Source: Bradyrhizobium ottawaense
GTDB taxonomy: Bacteria; Pseudomonadota; Alphaproteobacteria; Rhizobiales; Xanthobacteraceae
Reading direction: 5' to 3'
DNA length: 64,000 nt
NCBI RefSeq assembly: GCF_900099825.1
Contig: NZ_LT629693.1
Span: forward strand, 1,426,001 to 1,490,000
Of this stretch, positions 28,808 to 36,918 are shown piece by piece. A program made the translations under genes and the position numbers. The stretch's first letter is position 1. The number at the start of each line of letters is the position of its first letter. The notes beneath the pieces were generated by a model that saw only the letters and a program-made list of their open reading frames with translations, had not been told where the DNA came from and did not search any database.

Positions 28808-30571
28808 TCAGGCCGCATGGGTTGCGAGGCGGCCCATCTCCCGTGCGACCAATTCGCGGTAAGGGCCCTTTCCCTTCACCAGAACATCCGGCGGCCCGTC
28901 GTCGATGATCCGGCCGTTCTGCAGCATCACCACACGATCGAAATTGCGCAGCGTGGCCAGACGATGCGCAATGGCGATGACGGTGCGTCCGCGCATCAGC
29001 CGGGACAGCGCTTCGCGGATGGCCTCCTCGGATTCGCTGTCGAGCGCCGCGGTGGCTTCGTCCAGCAACAGGATCGGCGCGTCCTTCAGGAAGGCGCGCG
29101 CGATCGCAATGCGCTGGCGCTGCCCGCCCGAGACCTTGATACCGCGATCGCCCACCATGGTCGCCATACCCTCAGGCAGGTCCTCGATGAAGTCGCAGCG
29201 TGCCGCGATCGCGGCGCGCAGCACCTCGTCATCGGTCGCACTCGGCCGTCCATAGCGAATATTATCGAGGATCGAGCGATGGAACAGCGAGATATCCTGC
29301 GGCACGACCGAAATCGCTTCACGCAGGCTTTGCTGCGTCACCCGCGAAATGTCCTGGCCATCGATGGCAATCCTGCCTTGCTGGACGTCGTAGAAACGTT
29401 GCAGCAGCGTAAACAGGCTGGATTTTCCGCCGCCGGATTGACCGACCAGCCCGACCCGTTGGCCGGGCTGAATGCGCAGGCTGAACTTGTCGAACACCTG
29501 CAGCCCGCCCGGATAACCGAACGAGACGTTGCTGAAGGCGACCGCCGCGCCGCTTTTGACCAGAGGCTCGGCCTCGGGGTGATCCTTCAATTCATGCGGC
29601 TGCAGCAAGGTCGCGATCGCCTCGGTGAGACGGGCAACATGCTGGGTAACGTCGACCAGCGCCACCGCGAGGTCGCGCGTTGCGCTCAAAATGGAAATGC
29701 CGAGCGTGCAGACCAGCACGACATCGCCGGTGGTAGCAAGACCCTGCTGCCAGAGATTGACCGCCCAGGCCAGCATGCCGATGGTGAGCACCACGGTCAC
29801 CGCGGCGTGAGCCAGACGCAATTTCTCGAGATAGCGGAGGCTGCGCCCACGCGCGTCGAGTTCCCGATCGACGGTGGCATCGAACCGGTCGTGCTCGTAA
29901 CGGAGGCCGCAAAACGCGCGCACCAGCGGCATGTTGTTGATGACGTCAACCATCTCGCCATCGACCGCGGCGGCCTTGTTGGCAAAGTCGTCATGTAACG
30001 GCTTGCCCGCCGCAGCCAGGTGGAACATGGCCAACACCATCATTGCCGCGATCACAATCATGCCGAGCGACATCGGCACGCTGACGGTTCCAATCAGCGC
30101 GATCGCCGCGATAGTCGCGATGCACGGCGGCAACACATTCCAGACAAACATGTTCTCGACCGTAAACACTGCATTCGATGTGGCGGTAATGCGGCTGGTC
30201 AGCATGCCCGGCAGCCGGTCCAGGAAATAGCTCGGGGCGTGGCCGGTCAGATGGCGGAATATGTCGCGCCGGAGGTCACCGGTGACGCGGACGAAGGTGA
30301 AACTCGCGGTCCAGCTTGCGATCCGCCACAGAAAATTATCGGCAGCGATCAGCGACATGAGGAAAACGAATGCCAGCCATACACTGCCCGCGTGGGAGCG
30401 GCCGGCCGACAGGCTGTCGACGAGATTCTTGACGCCATATTGCGTGCCCACCGAGCAGGCAACCGCGGCAGCGACAGCGGACAGGATGACCACATGTGAG
30501 GCCAGACGGTTTCGCAGATAGCGCAACACGAAGGCTAAGGGGCGATGTGCATATCCTGAGAGATGATCCAT
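28808..30571 (-). CDS. ABC exporter (fused membrane domain and ATPase)
   Basis: A 587-residue half-transporter. Six membrane spans occupy residues about 25-310, and a nucleotide-binding domain fills the C-terminal 240 residues. Walker A is GQSGGGKSS, the signature is VSGGQRQR and Walker B is ILLLDEATAALD. The Glu after Walker B and the H-loop (AIAHRLATL) are intact, so it should be catalytically active as a homodimer. Related proteins export lipids, glucans (NdvA-type cyclic beta-glucan exporters) or drugs. Its place between the debranching enzyme and a glycosyltransferase makes a glycan or glycolipid cargo plausible, but that is inference. Confidence 0.9.
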   Translation of the reverse strand: MDHLSGYAHRPLAFVLRYLRNRLASHVVILSAVAAAVACSVGTQYGVKNLVDSLSAGRSHAGSVWLAFVFLMSLIAADNFLWRIASWTASFTFVRVTGDLRRDIFRHLTGHAPSYFLDRLPGMLTSRITATSNAVFTVENMFVWNVLPPCIATIAAIALIGTVSVPMSLGMIVIAAMMVLAMFHLAAAGKPLHDDFANKAAAVDGEMVDVINNMPLVRAFCGLRYEHDRFDATVDRELDARGRSLRYLEKLRLAHAAVTVVLTIGMLAWAVNLWQQGLATTGDVVLVCTLGISILSATRDLAVALVDVTQHVARLTEAIATLLQPHELKDHPEAEPLVKSGAAVAFSNVSFGYPGGLQVFDKFSLRIQPGQRVGLVGQSGGGKSSLFTLLQRFYDVQQGRIAIDGQDISRVTQQSLREAISVVPQDISLFHRSILDNIRYGRPSATDDEVLRAAIAARCDFIEDLPEGMATMVGDRGIKVSGGQRQRIAIARAFLKDAPILLLDEATAALDSESEEAIREALSRLMRGRTVIAIAHRLATLRNFDRVVMLQNGRIIDDGPPDVLVKGKGPYRELVAREMGRLATHAA

Positions 30572-30878
30572 GACGTCTGCGTACCTGTTGACGGTGAACG
30601 AGAATTTTTTACGAGATCTCGCGCACGGTTACGTGAAGAGTAACTGCCCCGGATTCGGAACACGCGGCCACGACTGCGCAACAATCATGCAGCACTACGG
30701 CAAGTGAAGATCTGTTCGCCTCGCATGGCATCGGCAAGACCAGACTGTGAAAGAAGGAAGGTAGTCACGCTGATTAAGGGGAACTTCGCAGATGCGAGAA
30801 CGTTCCCGATTAGGCATGCCGGTGCCAGCTATGGGCTGCGGGCTTTTTCATCCATGATCACAGACAGGAGACGGAAAG
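30572..30878. other. Divergent intergenic region upstream of the GT4 gene
   Basis: A 307-bp gap between the ABC exporter and the glycosyltransferase, which diverge. I see no gene or clear promoter consensus. GGAGACGGAAAG immediately before 30879 supplies the ribosome binding site of the glycosyltransferase. Short frames here look accidental. Confidence 0.45.
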
Positions 30879-31949
30879 ATGCGCATCGCGCAGGTTGCCC
30901 CGTTGACGGAGGCTGTTCCCCCCAAACTGTACGGCGGGACCGAACGGGTCGTGCACTGGTTGACCGAGGAACTGGTAGCGTTGGGACACGACGTCACGCT
31001 TTTTGCGAGCGGCGATTCCCAGACCACAGCGAAGCTTGACGCCACCTGGCCGAAGGCGCTGCGCCTCGACGGCGCGGTGCGCGATCCGAATGCGCTGCAT
31101 ATGGTGATGCTCGAGCGTGTCAGGCAGAAATGCGACAATGAAGAGTTCGACTTTCTGCATTTTCACCTCGACTACTATCCATTCTCGCTGTTCTACCGGC
31201 AGCCGACGCCGTTCCTGACCACGCTGCACGGCAGGCTCGACCTGCCGGAACATCAGCCGGTGTTCAGCACCTTTTCCAAAGTTCCGGTGATCTCGATTTC
31301 CGATGCGCAAAGGCGGCCGGTGCCGCAGGCCAATTGGGTGCGGACCATCCATCATGGGCTGCCCGAAAACCTGCTGACCCCGCAGCCCGTGAAGCCGTCA
31401 TACCTCGCGGTGCTCGGCCGGATCGCGCCGGAAAAAGGCGTCGATCGCGCCATCAAGATTGCAACCCGCTGCGGGATCCCGCTGAAGATCGCGGCCAAGG
31501 TCGATCGCGCCGACCAGGAATATTACGACGAACTGATCTGTCCGCTGATCAAGGCCAATCCGCTGGTCGAATATATCGGCGAGATCAGCGACAAGGAGAA
31601 ACCGGAGTTCCTCTCTGGGGCCATCGGCCTGTTGCTGCCGATCGACTGGCCGGAACCTTTCGGCCTGGTCATGATCGAGGCCATGGCGTGCGGCACGCCG
31701 GTGCTGGCCTTCAACCGCGGCTCGGTGCCTGAGATCATCGAGCCTGGCGTCACCGGCTTCATCGTGGAAGACGAGACCAGCGCCGTCGCCGTGGCAGACC
31801 GCCTTGCGGGACTCGACCGGGTAGCAATTCGAAAGCGGTTCGAAACCCGCTTCACCGCCCGTCGCATGGCGCTGGACTACCTCGCCGCCTATCGCAGCCT
31901 GACCGAAGCCGCGCAGCCGCGCATCAAACTCGTCAGCAGCGCCGAATAG
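30879..31949 (+). CDS. GT4-family glycosyltransferase
   Basis: A 356-residue GT-B fold transferase. The N-terminal acceptor domain has PPKLYGGTERVVHWLTEELVALGHDVTLFASG, typical of GT4. The C-terminal domain carries the nucleotide-sugar motif: GRIAPEKGVDRAI, then PEPFGLVMIEAMACGTPVLA with the E-x7-E pair, and GVTGFIV. It uses an activated sugar donor with retention of configuration; donor and acceptor are unknown. GGAGACGGAAAG precedes the ATG. It is divergent from the ABC exporter and close to the debranching enzyme and glgA, which supports a role in storage or stress glycan synthesis. Confidence 0.88.
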   Translation: MRIAQVAPLTEAVPPKLYGGTERVVHWLTEELVALGHDVTLFASGDSQTTAKLDATWPKALRLDGAVRDPNALHMVMLERVRQKCDNEEFDFLHFHLDYYPFSLFYRQPTPFLTTLHGRLDLPEHQPVFSTFSKVPVISISDAQRRPVPQANWVRTIHHGLPENLLTPQPVKPSYLAVLGRIAPEKGVDRAIKIATRCGIPLKIAAKVDRADQEYYDELICPLIKANPLVEYIGEISDKEKPEFLSGAIGLLLPIDWPEPFGLVMIEAMACGTPVLAFNRGSVPEIIEPGVTGFIVEDETSAVAVADRLAGLDRVAIRKRFETRFTARRMALDYLAAYRSLTEAAQPRIKLVSSAE

Positions 31950-32137
31950 TTGGAAATCGCCGGTCCGCTTCCGTCGAAGCGGGCTGGCTGCCTGCCAAAT
32001 TGTCAATAATATCACGCGGATCAACCGTGTATCGATGATGCGGCCGACACAGCCTGCAGCCGCAGATCGCCCCGCCACATGTTGCGGCGCACCCCCGTCG
32101 CGAGAGTTGTGTGTCGCGAACCGTACCGATATCCGCT

Positions 32138-32168
32138 TTGAAATTGCCGGATTACATGCTCTTATAAT
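32138..32168 (+). promoter_or_regulatory. Candidate promoter of the Liv-type operon
   Basis: TTGAAA at 32138-32143 and TATAAT at 32163-32168 lie about 70 bp upstream of the livK-like start. The -10 box is a perfect consensus, rare in this GC-rich window. The spacer is 19 bp, longer than ideal, so the -35 assignment is weak. Confidence 0.35.
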
Positions 32169-32237
32169 CCCAAGGCTAACAGCCACAAAAGCGATCGGGC
32201 AGAAAATCTGTACCACCGTCGCACGGGGAGAAACAGC

Positions 32238-33491
32238 ATGAGCAGGAATCGCAAGAGTTCTGTCATTAATAATGCTGATCAAGACCAGCCGCGTTCGAAG
32301 CGGCAAAGCCGACGTCAGTTCCTGGTCAAGACCGGTGGCATCCTTGCCGCCGGTGCTTTCGGCGCGGTTCCGTTGCGCGGCTGGGCGGCCGACCCCGTCA
32401 ATATCGGCGCGCTTTACCCGACCACCGGCGGCATGGCGCAGATCGGCGTCGGCTGCGTCGCCGCTGCCAAGCTCGCGGTCGAGATGGTCAACGAGGCCGG
32501 CGGCATCAAATCGCTCGGCGGCGCCAAGCTCAATCTGATCGTGTCCGACGTGCAGAGCGACACCACCGTGACGCGCACCGAAACCGACCGGCTGATCACC
32601 GGCAACAAGCTGTCGGCGGTCCATGGCTGTTTTGCCAGCGCGCTCACGCTGATCGCCAGCGAAGTCTGCGAGCGCGCCAAGATGCCGATCATCACCGGCT
32701 CGAGCTCCGATCAGCTCAACAAGGGACGCACCTACACCTTCACGCCGTTTGCCCGTGCTTCGCAATTTGCGAAAGCGCAGCTACAGATGGCGAGACTCGT
32801 CGGCGACAAGCCGAAGGTCGCGGTGATCTTCGAGAATACCGCGTTCGGCACCTCGACCTCGAACGGCCTGAAGGAACTGGCGCCCGCCGAAGGCGTCGAG
32901 ATCGTGATGTTCGAGCCCTATTCGGCAGGATTCACCGACGCCTCGCCGCTGATCAACAAGGTCAAGTCCTCCGGCGCCAACGCCCTGTTCTCGGTCTCCT
33001 ACCTGAACGACCTGATCCTGATCGTACGAACGGTCAAACAGGTCGGTCTCAATGTCGCCATCAACGGCGGTTCGGGCGGCTTCGTCATTCCCGACTTCTA
33101 CAAGAACGTCGGCAAGCTCGCGGAAGGTCTCCAGGGCGTAGCGCACTGGAACCATGACATGAGCGACGAAGCGCAGAAGGTGAATGCCGAATACAAGAAG
33201 CGCACCGGCGAATTCCTGTTCGAATATGCCGGCGGCCTGGTGTCGCAGACCTTCATGCTGGCGGATGCACTGGAGCGCGCCGGCTCCGCCGATCCGCAGA
33301 AAGTTCGCGACGCTCTCGCAACGCTCGACGTGTCGAAGGGCTACGCTGCGATGGCGCCGGGCGGCAAGGTCAAGTTCGGGCCGGACGGCAAAAACATCTA
33401 CGGCCATCCGGTCGGGGTGCAGTGGCAAAACGGCGATCTCGCGAGCGTCTTCCCCGATGAAGACAAACGCGCGCCGCTGATGAAAACCTGA
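32238..33491 (+). CDS. livK: Branched-chain amino acid-type ABC binding protein
   Basis: A 417-residue periplasmic receptor of the Leu/Ile/Val-binding (peripla_BP_6) class. The N-terminus has a Tat signal (SRRQFLVKTGGILAAGAFG) and the mature start is DPVNIGALYPTTGGMAQIG. A type I binding fold spans the rest. GGGGAG lies before the ATG. It is the first gene of a complete five-gene importer (binding protein, two permeases, two ATPases). Such systems in rhizobia carry amino acids but also urea, amides and aromatic acids; the Tat signal and divergence from true LivK make a non-amino-acid ligand possible. Confidence 0.9.
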   Translation: MSRNRKSSVINNADQDQPRSKRQSRRQFLVKTGGILAAGAFGAVPLRGWAADPVNIGALYPTTGGMAQIGVGCVAAAKLAVEMVNEAGGIKSLGGAKLNLIVSDVQSDTTVTRTETDRLITGNKLSAVHGCFASALTLIASEVCERAKMPIITGSSSDQLNKGRTYTFTPFARASQFAKAQLQMARLVGDKPKVAVIFENTAFGTSTSNGLKELAPAEGVEIVMFEPYSAGFTDASPLINKVKSSGANALFSVSYLNDLILIVRTVKQVGLNVAINGGSGGFVIPDFYKNVGKLAEGLQGVAHWNHDMSDEAQKVNAEYKKRTGEFLFEYAGGLVSQTFMLADALERAGSADPQKVRDALATLDVSKGYAAMAPGGKVKFGPDGKNIYGHPVGVQWQNGDLASVFPDEDKRAPLMKT

Positions 33492-33506
33492 CGCCGGACC
33501 AATTCG

Positions 33507-34376
33507 ATGTGGGAGACACTGGCCCAGGCCGTCATTAACGGCCTGCTCATCGGCGGCATCTATGCGCTCGTCAGCATCGGCGTTACGCTGATCTTCGGCG
33601 TGGTCAAGATCGTCAATTTCGCCCAGGGCGAATTCGTGATGCTCGGGATGTATATCTCGTTCTTCCTCTCCAGCCAGTTCGGGATCGACCCCATCGTCTC
33701 GCTGCTGGTCTCGATGCCGGTGCTGTTCATATGCGGCGTCCTGATCCAGCACTACCTGATCCGCCGGGTGCTGGGGCCGAACGACATGCCGCAGATCTTC
33801 CTGACCTTTGCGCTGTCGCTGTTGCTGCTCAATCTGTCGCTGATGCTGTTCACGGCGAACTACCGCACGGTTCACACCTGGTATTCGGATGAAGCGTTCC
33901 ACATCGGCGGGCTCTATATTCCCTATGCAAAGCTGATCGCCTTCGTGGTCGCGATGGCACTGAGCGGCGCGCTCTGGCTGTTCCTGCGCGCTACCGACAT
34001 GGGCAAGGCGATGCGCGCGGCCTCGCAGAATCGCGAGGTCGCGATGCTGATGGGGATCAACCCAAACCGCGTGTTCTGCGTCGCCCTTGGCGTGGCCCTG
34101 GCGCTGGCTGGCGCCGCCGGCTCGCTGCTGATGCCGTTCTATTCGGCCTACCCGTTCGTCGGACAGGTGTTCGTGCTGATGGCGTTCGTCGCGGTCGTGC
34201 TCGGCACGCTCGGCAATGTCATTGGCGCGCTGGTCGCCAGCCTGATGATGGGGGTGGCGGAATCGCTCGGCATCCAGTTCGTCGGCGCCGATTCCGGATT
34301 GATCGTGGTGTTTGCGATGCTGCTGCTGACGCTGGCCTTCAAGCCCAACGGCCTCGGCGGAGGGCGCGCCCGATGA
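33507..34376 (+). CDS. livH: Branched-chain amino acid-type ABC permease (LivH)
   Basis: A 289-residue inner-membrane permease with about eight spans. The N-terminus ALAQAVINGLLIGGIYALVSIGVTLIFGVVKIVNFAQGEF is the LivH hallmark when read in sections (GGIYALVSIG, VNFAQGEF). The cytoplasmic coupling loop is MRAASQNREVAMLMGINPNRV. It starts 16 bp after livK and overlaps livM by 4 bp. Confidence 0.92.
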   Translation: MWETLAQAVINGLLIGGIYALVSIGVTLIFGVVKIVNFAQGEFVMLGMYISFFLSSQFGIDPIVSLLVSMPVLFICGVLIQHYLIRRVLGPNDMPQIFLTFALSLLLLNLSLMLFTANYRTVHTWYSDEAFHIGGLYIPYAKLIAFVVAMALSGALWLFLRATDMGKAMRAASQNREVAMLMGINPNRVFCVALGVALALAGAAGSLLMPFYSAYPFVGQVFVLMAFVAVVLGTLGNVIGALVASLMMGVAESLGIQFVGADSGLIVVFAMLLLTLAFKPNGLGGGRAR

Positions 34377-35353
34377 TCCGCCCCCTCAACCTGCTCTGGC
34401 TGGCACTCGGCCTCGCGATCCTGATCGCCCTGCCCCATCTCGTGACCAGCTCGTTTGCGATCGACATCTTCATTCGCATCCTGCTGTTCTCCTTCATCGG
34501 CGTCGCCTGGAACCTGATGGGCGGTTACGCCAAGCAGTTGTCGCTCGGGCACGCCGCCTATTTCGGCCTCGGCGCCTACACCTCGACCATCCTGCAGATC
34601 GATTTCGGCATCTCGCCCTGGATCGGGATGGTGGCCGGCGGCGTAGTGGCGATGCTGGCAAGCCTGCCGATCGGCTGGCTGTGCTTCCGTCTGCGTGGCC
34701 CCTATTTCACCATCGCGACCATTGCGACGGCGCAAGCGCTGATGCTGATCTTCCTGAAATTCCGCGATTTCGCCTGGGGCGCCGAAGGCACCACGATTCC
34801 GAATCTCGGCAGCGCGCCGCTGATGATGCAGTTCGAGGGCAAGGCGGCGTACTATTATGTCGTGCTCGGGCTGCTCGCGCTCGGGCTTGTCATCACCTGG
34901 CTGATCGAGCGCTCGTGGATGGGATATTATCTGGTCGCGATCGGCGAGGACGAAGATGCCGCCGAGGCGATCGGCGTCAACGCGCCGAAGATCAAGCGCG
35001 ACATCTACATGATCAGCTCGTTCCTGACCGCGCTCGCCGGCACCTTCTATACCCAGTACATCTACTTCATCGACCCCGCGACCGCGTTCAGCTTCAGCAT
35101 CTCGATCGAGGCAGCCCTGGTTTCGATCGTCGGCGGTATCGGCACGCTATGGGGTCCGGTGATCGGGACCGTGCTGCTCGAAACGACGTCTGCGCTGTTG
35201 CAGAGCTGGCTCGGCGGCCGGGTCGGCGGCATTCAGCTCACCATCTACAGCCTGATCCTTATGGCGGTGATCCTGTGGCGGCCGACCGGGCTGATCGGCT
35301 TTGCGACCGATATGTACCGGCGCTATGTCCGGCGCCAGCCGGCACGCGCGTAA
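34373..35353 (+). CDS. livM: Branched-chain amino acid-type ABC permease (LivM)
   Basis: A 326-residue permease, partner of LivH. The conserved features are NLMGGYAKQLSLGHAAYFGLGAY near the N-terminus and the coupling loop AIGEDEDAAEAIGVNAPKIK. The C-terminal part has SIEAALVSIVGGIGTLWGPVIG, typical of LivM. Its ATG overlaps the livH stop. Nine or ten membrane spans are predicted. Confidence 0.92.
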   Translation: MIRPLNLLWLALGLAILIALPHLVTSSFAIDIFIRILLFSFIGVAWNLMGGYAKQLSLGHAAYFGLGAYTSTILQIDFGISPWIGMVAGGVVAMLASLPIGWLCFRLRGPYFTIATIATAQALMLIFLKFRDFAWGAEGTTIPNLGSAPLMMQFEGKAAYYYVVLGLLALGLVITWLIERSWMGYYLVAIGEDEDAAEAIGVNAPKIKRDIYMISSFLTALAGTFYTQYIYFIDPATAFSFSISIEAALVSIVGGIGTLWGPVIGTVLLETTSALLQSWLGGRVGGIQLTIYSLILMAVILWRPTGLIGFATDMYRRYVRRQPARA

Positions 35354-35363
35354 GGATTGGACG

Positions 35364-36113
35364 ATGGCAGAAGCTCTGGTCATCAAGGGTCTCAGCAAGC
35401 GGTTCGGCGGCTTGCGCGCGGTACAGGACGTCAGCTTTTCGGTGCAGGAGAACGAGACCGTGGCGCTGATCGGGCCGAACGGCGCCGGCAAGACCACGAG
35501 CTTTCATCTCATCACCGGATTTCACCGGCCCGACAGCGGCTCGGTCCTGGCCTTCGGCAAGGAAGTCGTCGGCATGAAGCCGCACGACGTCTGCGCACTC
35601 GGCATGGCGCGTACGTTCCAGGTCGCAAAGCCGTTTGGCGCGATGACGGTGCTGGATAACGTCATGACCGGCGCCTTCCTGCGCGACAGGCACGTCGCCG
35701 CCGCGCGCGAAAAGGCGCTGGAAGCCATCGAGTTCGTCGGCCTCGCGGCCCGGGAAAAGACCGCGGCCAAGGACCTCACCACCATCGACCAGCGCCGGCT
35801 GGAAATGGCGCGCGCGCTGGCGACGCAGCCGCGCATCCTGCTGCTGGACGAAGTGATGGCGGGGTTGAACCCTTCCGAGATTGATCAGGCGGTCGCCCTG
35901 GTCAAGAAACTCGCCAGCAGCGGATTGACCATCGTCATCGTCGAGCACGTGATGCGCGCGATCATGGCGGTCGCGCGTCATATCGTGGTGCTCGACCACG
36001 GCCAGAAGATCGCCGAGGGCGCGCCCAAGGAAATCGTGGAGAATCCGGAAGTGATCCGCGCTTATCTCGGCTCCTACGTTCATCCGCCGGCGGCGGGAGA
36101 TACCCATGCTTGA
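35364..36113 (+). CDS. livG: Branched-chain amino acid-type ABC ATPase (LivG)
   Basis: A 249-residue ATPase. Walker A is GPNGAGKTT (37-45) and Walker B is ILLLDEVMAGL. The signature helix reads LTTIDQRRLEMARAL, so the usual LSGGQ is replaced by LTTID. Some LivG-like subfamilies share this drift, with the partner LivF keeping a normal signature. The start at 35364 has AAGGA seven bases upstream. It overlaps livF by 8 bp. Confidence 0.92.
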   Translation: MAEALVIKGLSKRFGGLRAVQDVSFSVQENETVALIGPNGAGKTTSFHLITGFHRPDSGSVLAFGKEVVGMKPHDVCALGMARTFQVAKPFGAMTVLDNVMTGAFLRDRHVAAAREKALEAIEFVGLAAREKTAAKDLTTIDQRRLEMARALATQPRILLLDEVMAGLNPSEIDQAVALVKKLASSGLTIVIVEHVMRAIMAVARHIVVLDHGQKIAEGAPKEIVENPEVIRAYLGSYVHPPAAGDTHA

Positions 36114-36810
36114 GCTGTCAGCCGTCAGCGCCAGCTACGGATCGGTGCCCGCGATCACCGGCGTCACCATCACGATCGGCGAAGGCGAAGCGGTCGGCCT
36201 CCTCGGCGCCAACGGCGCCGGCAAGAGCACGACGCTGCGGGCGATCTCGAGCCTCGTGAAACTCACCGCAGGCAATATCATCTTTGCCGGCACCAACCTC
36301 GCCTCGCTGCCGCCGCACCGGATTCCGGAACTCGGCATTGCCCACGTCCCGGAGGGCCGTCAGGTGTTTCCGGAAATGACGGTCCAGGAAAATCTCGAGA
36401 TCGGCGCCTACGTGCCCAAGGCCAAGGCCGAACGCGCCCGCACGCTCGAGCTGGTCTACGGCATCTTTCCACGGCTCGCCGACCGCAAGAAACAGCTTGC
36501 GGGCACCATGAGCGGTGGCGAGCAGCAGATGCTCGCGGTCGGTCGCGGGTTGATGCTGAAGCCGCGCCTGTTGATGCTCGACGAGCCTTCGCTCGGGCTT
36601 GCGCCCGTCATGACCGACGTCACCTTCGAGAAGATCGGCGAGATCCACAAGATGGGCACCGCGATCCTGCTGGTCGAGCAGAACGTCAGCCGCGCACTGT
36701 CGCTGGTGCAGCGCGCCTATGTGCTGGAAAGCGGCAACGTGATCATGCACGGCACCAGCACGGAGCTTGCCAACAACAAGCAGGTGCAGGCGGCGTATCT
36801 GGGGATTTAG
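36106..36810 (+). CDS. livF: Branched-chain amino acid-type ABC ATPase (LivF)
   Basis: A 234-residue ATPase. Walker A is GANGAGKST (34-42), the signature MSGGEQQ is intact and Walker B is LLMLDEPSLGL. The segment GIAHVPEGRQVFPEMTVQENL is diagnostic for LivF. It overlaps livG and ends the operon, with a palindromic repeat beyond that separates it from the convergent alkylsulfatase gene. Confidence 0.93.
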   Translation: MLELSAVSASYGSVPAITGVTITIGEGEAVGLLGANGAGKSTTLRAISSLVKLTAGNIIFAGTNLASLPPHRIPELGIAHVPEGRQVFPEMTVQENLEIGAYVPKAKAERARTLELVYGIFPRLADRKKQLAGTMSGGEQQMLAVGRGLMLKPRLLMLDEPSLGLAPVMTDVTFEKIGEIHKMGTAILLVEQNVSRALSLVQRAYVLESGNVIMHGTSTELANNKQVQAAYLGI

Positions 36811-36815
36811 TTTCT

Positions 36816-36906
36816 CGTCATGGCCGGGCTTGACCCGGCCATCCACGTCTTTCTTGCCGCTAGACCCTTTAAGACGTGGATGCCCGGGTCAAGCCCGGGC
36901 ATGACG
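36816..36906. repeat. Long inverted repeat, likely bidirectional terminator
   Basis: Two arms of about 35 bp (cgtcatggccgggcttgacc and onward; matched by aagacgtggatgcccgggtc and onward) face each other across a short spacer, with few mismatches. It sits between the convergent livF and alkylsulfatase genes. A shorter relative of the same family (ggatggccgggacaagcccg) occurs near 63885. This family is common in Bradyrhizobium. Confidence 0.8.
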
Positions 36907-36918
36907 ACTTAGAGACTG

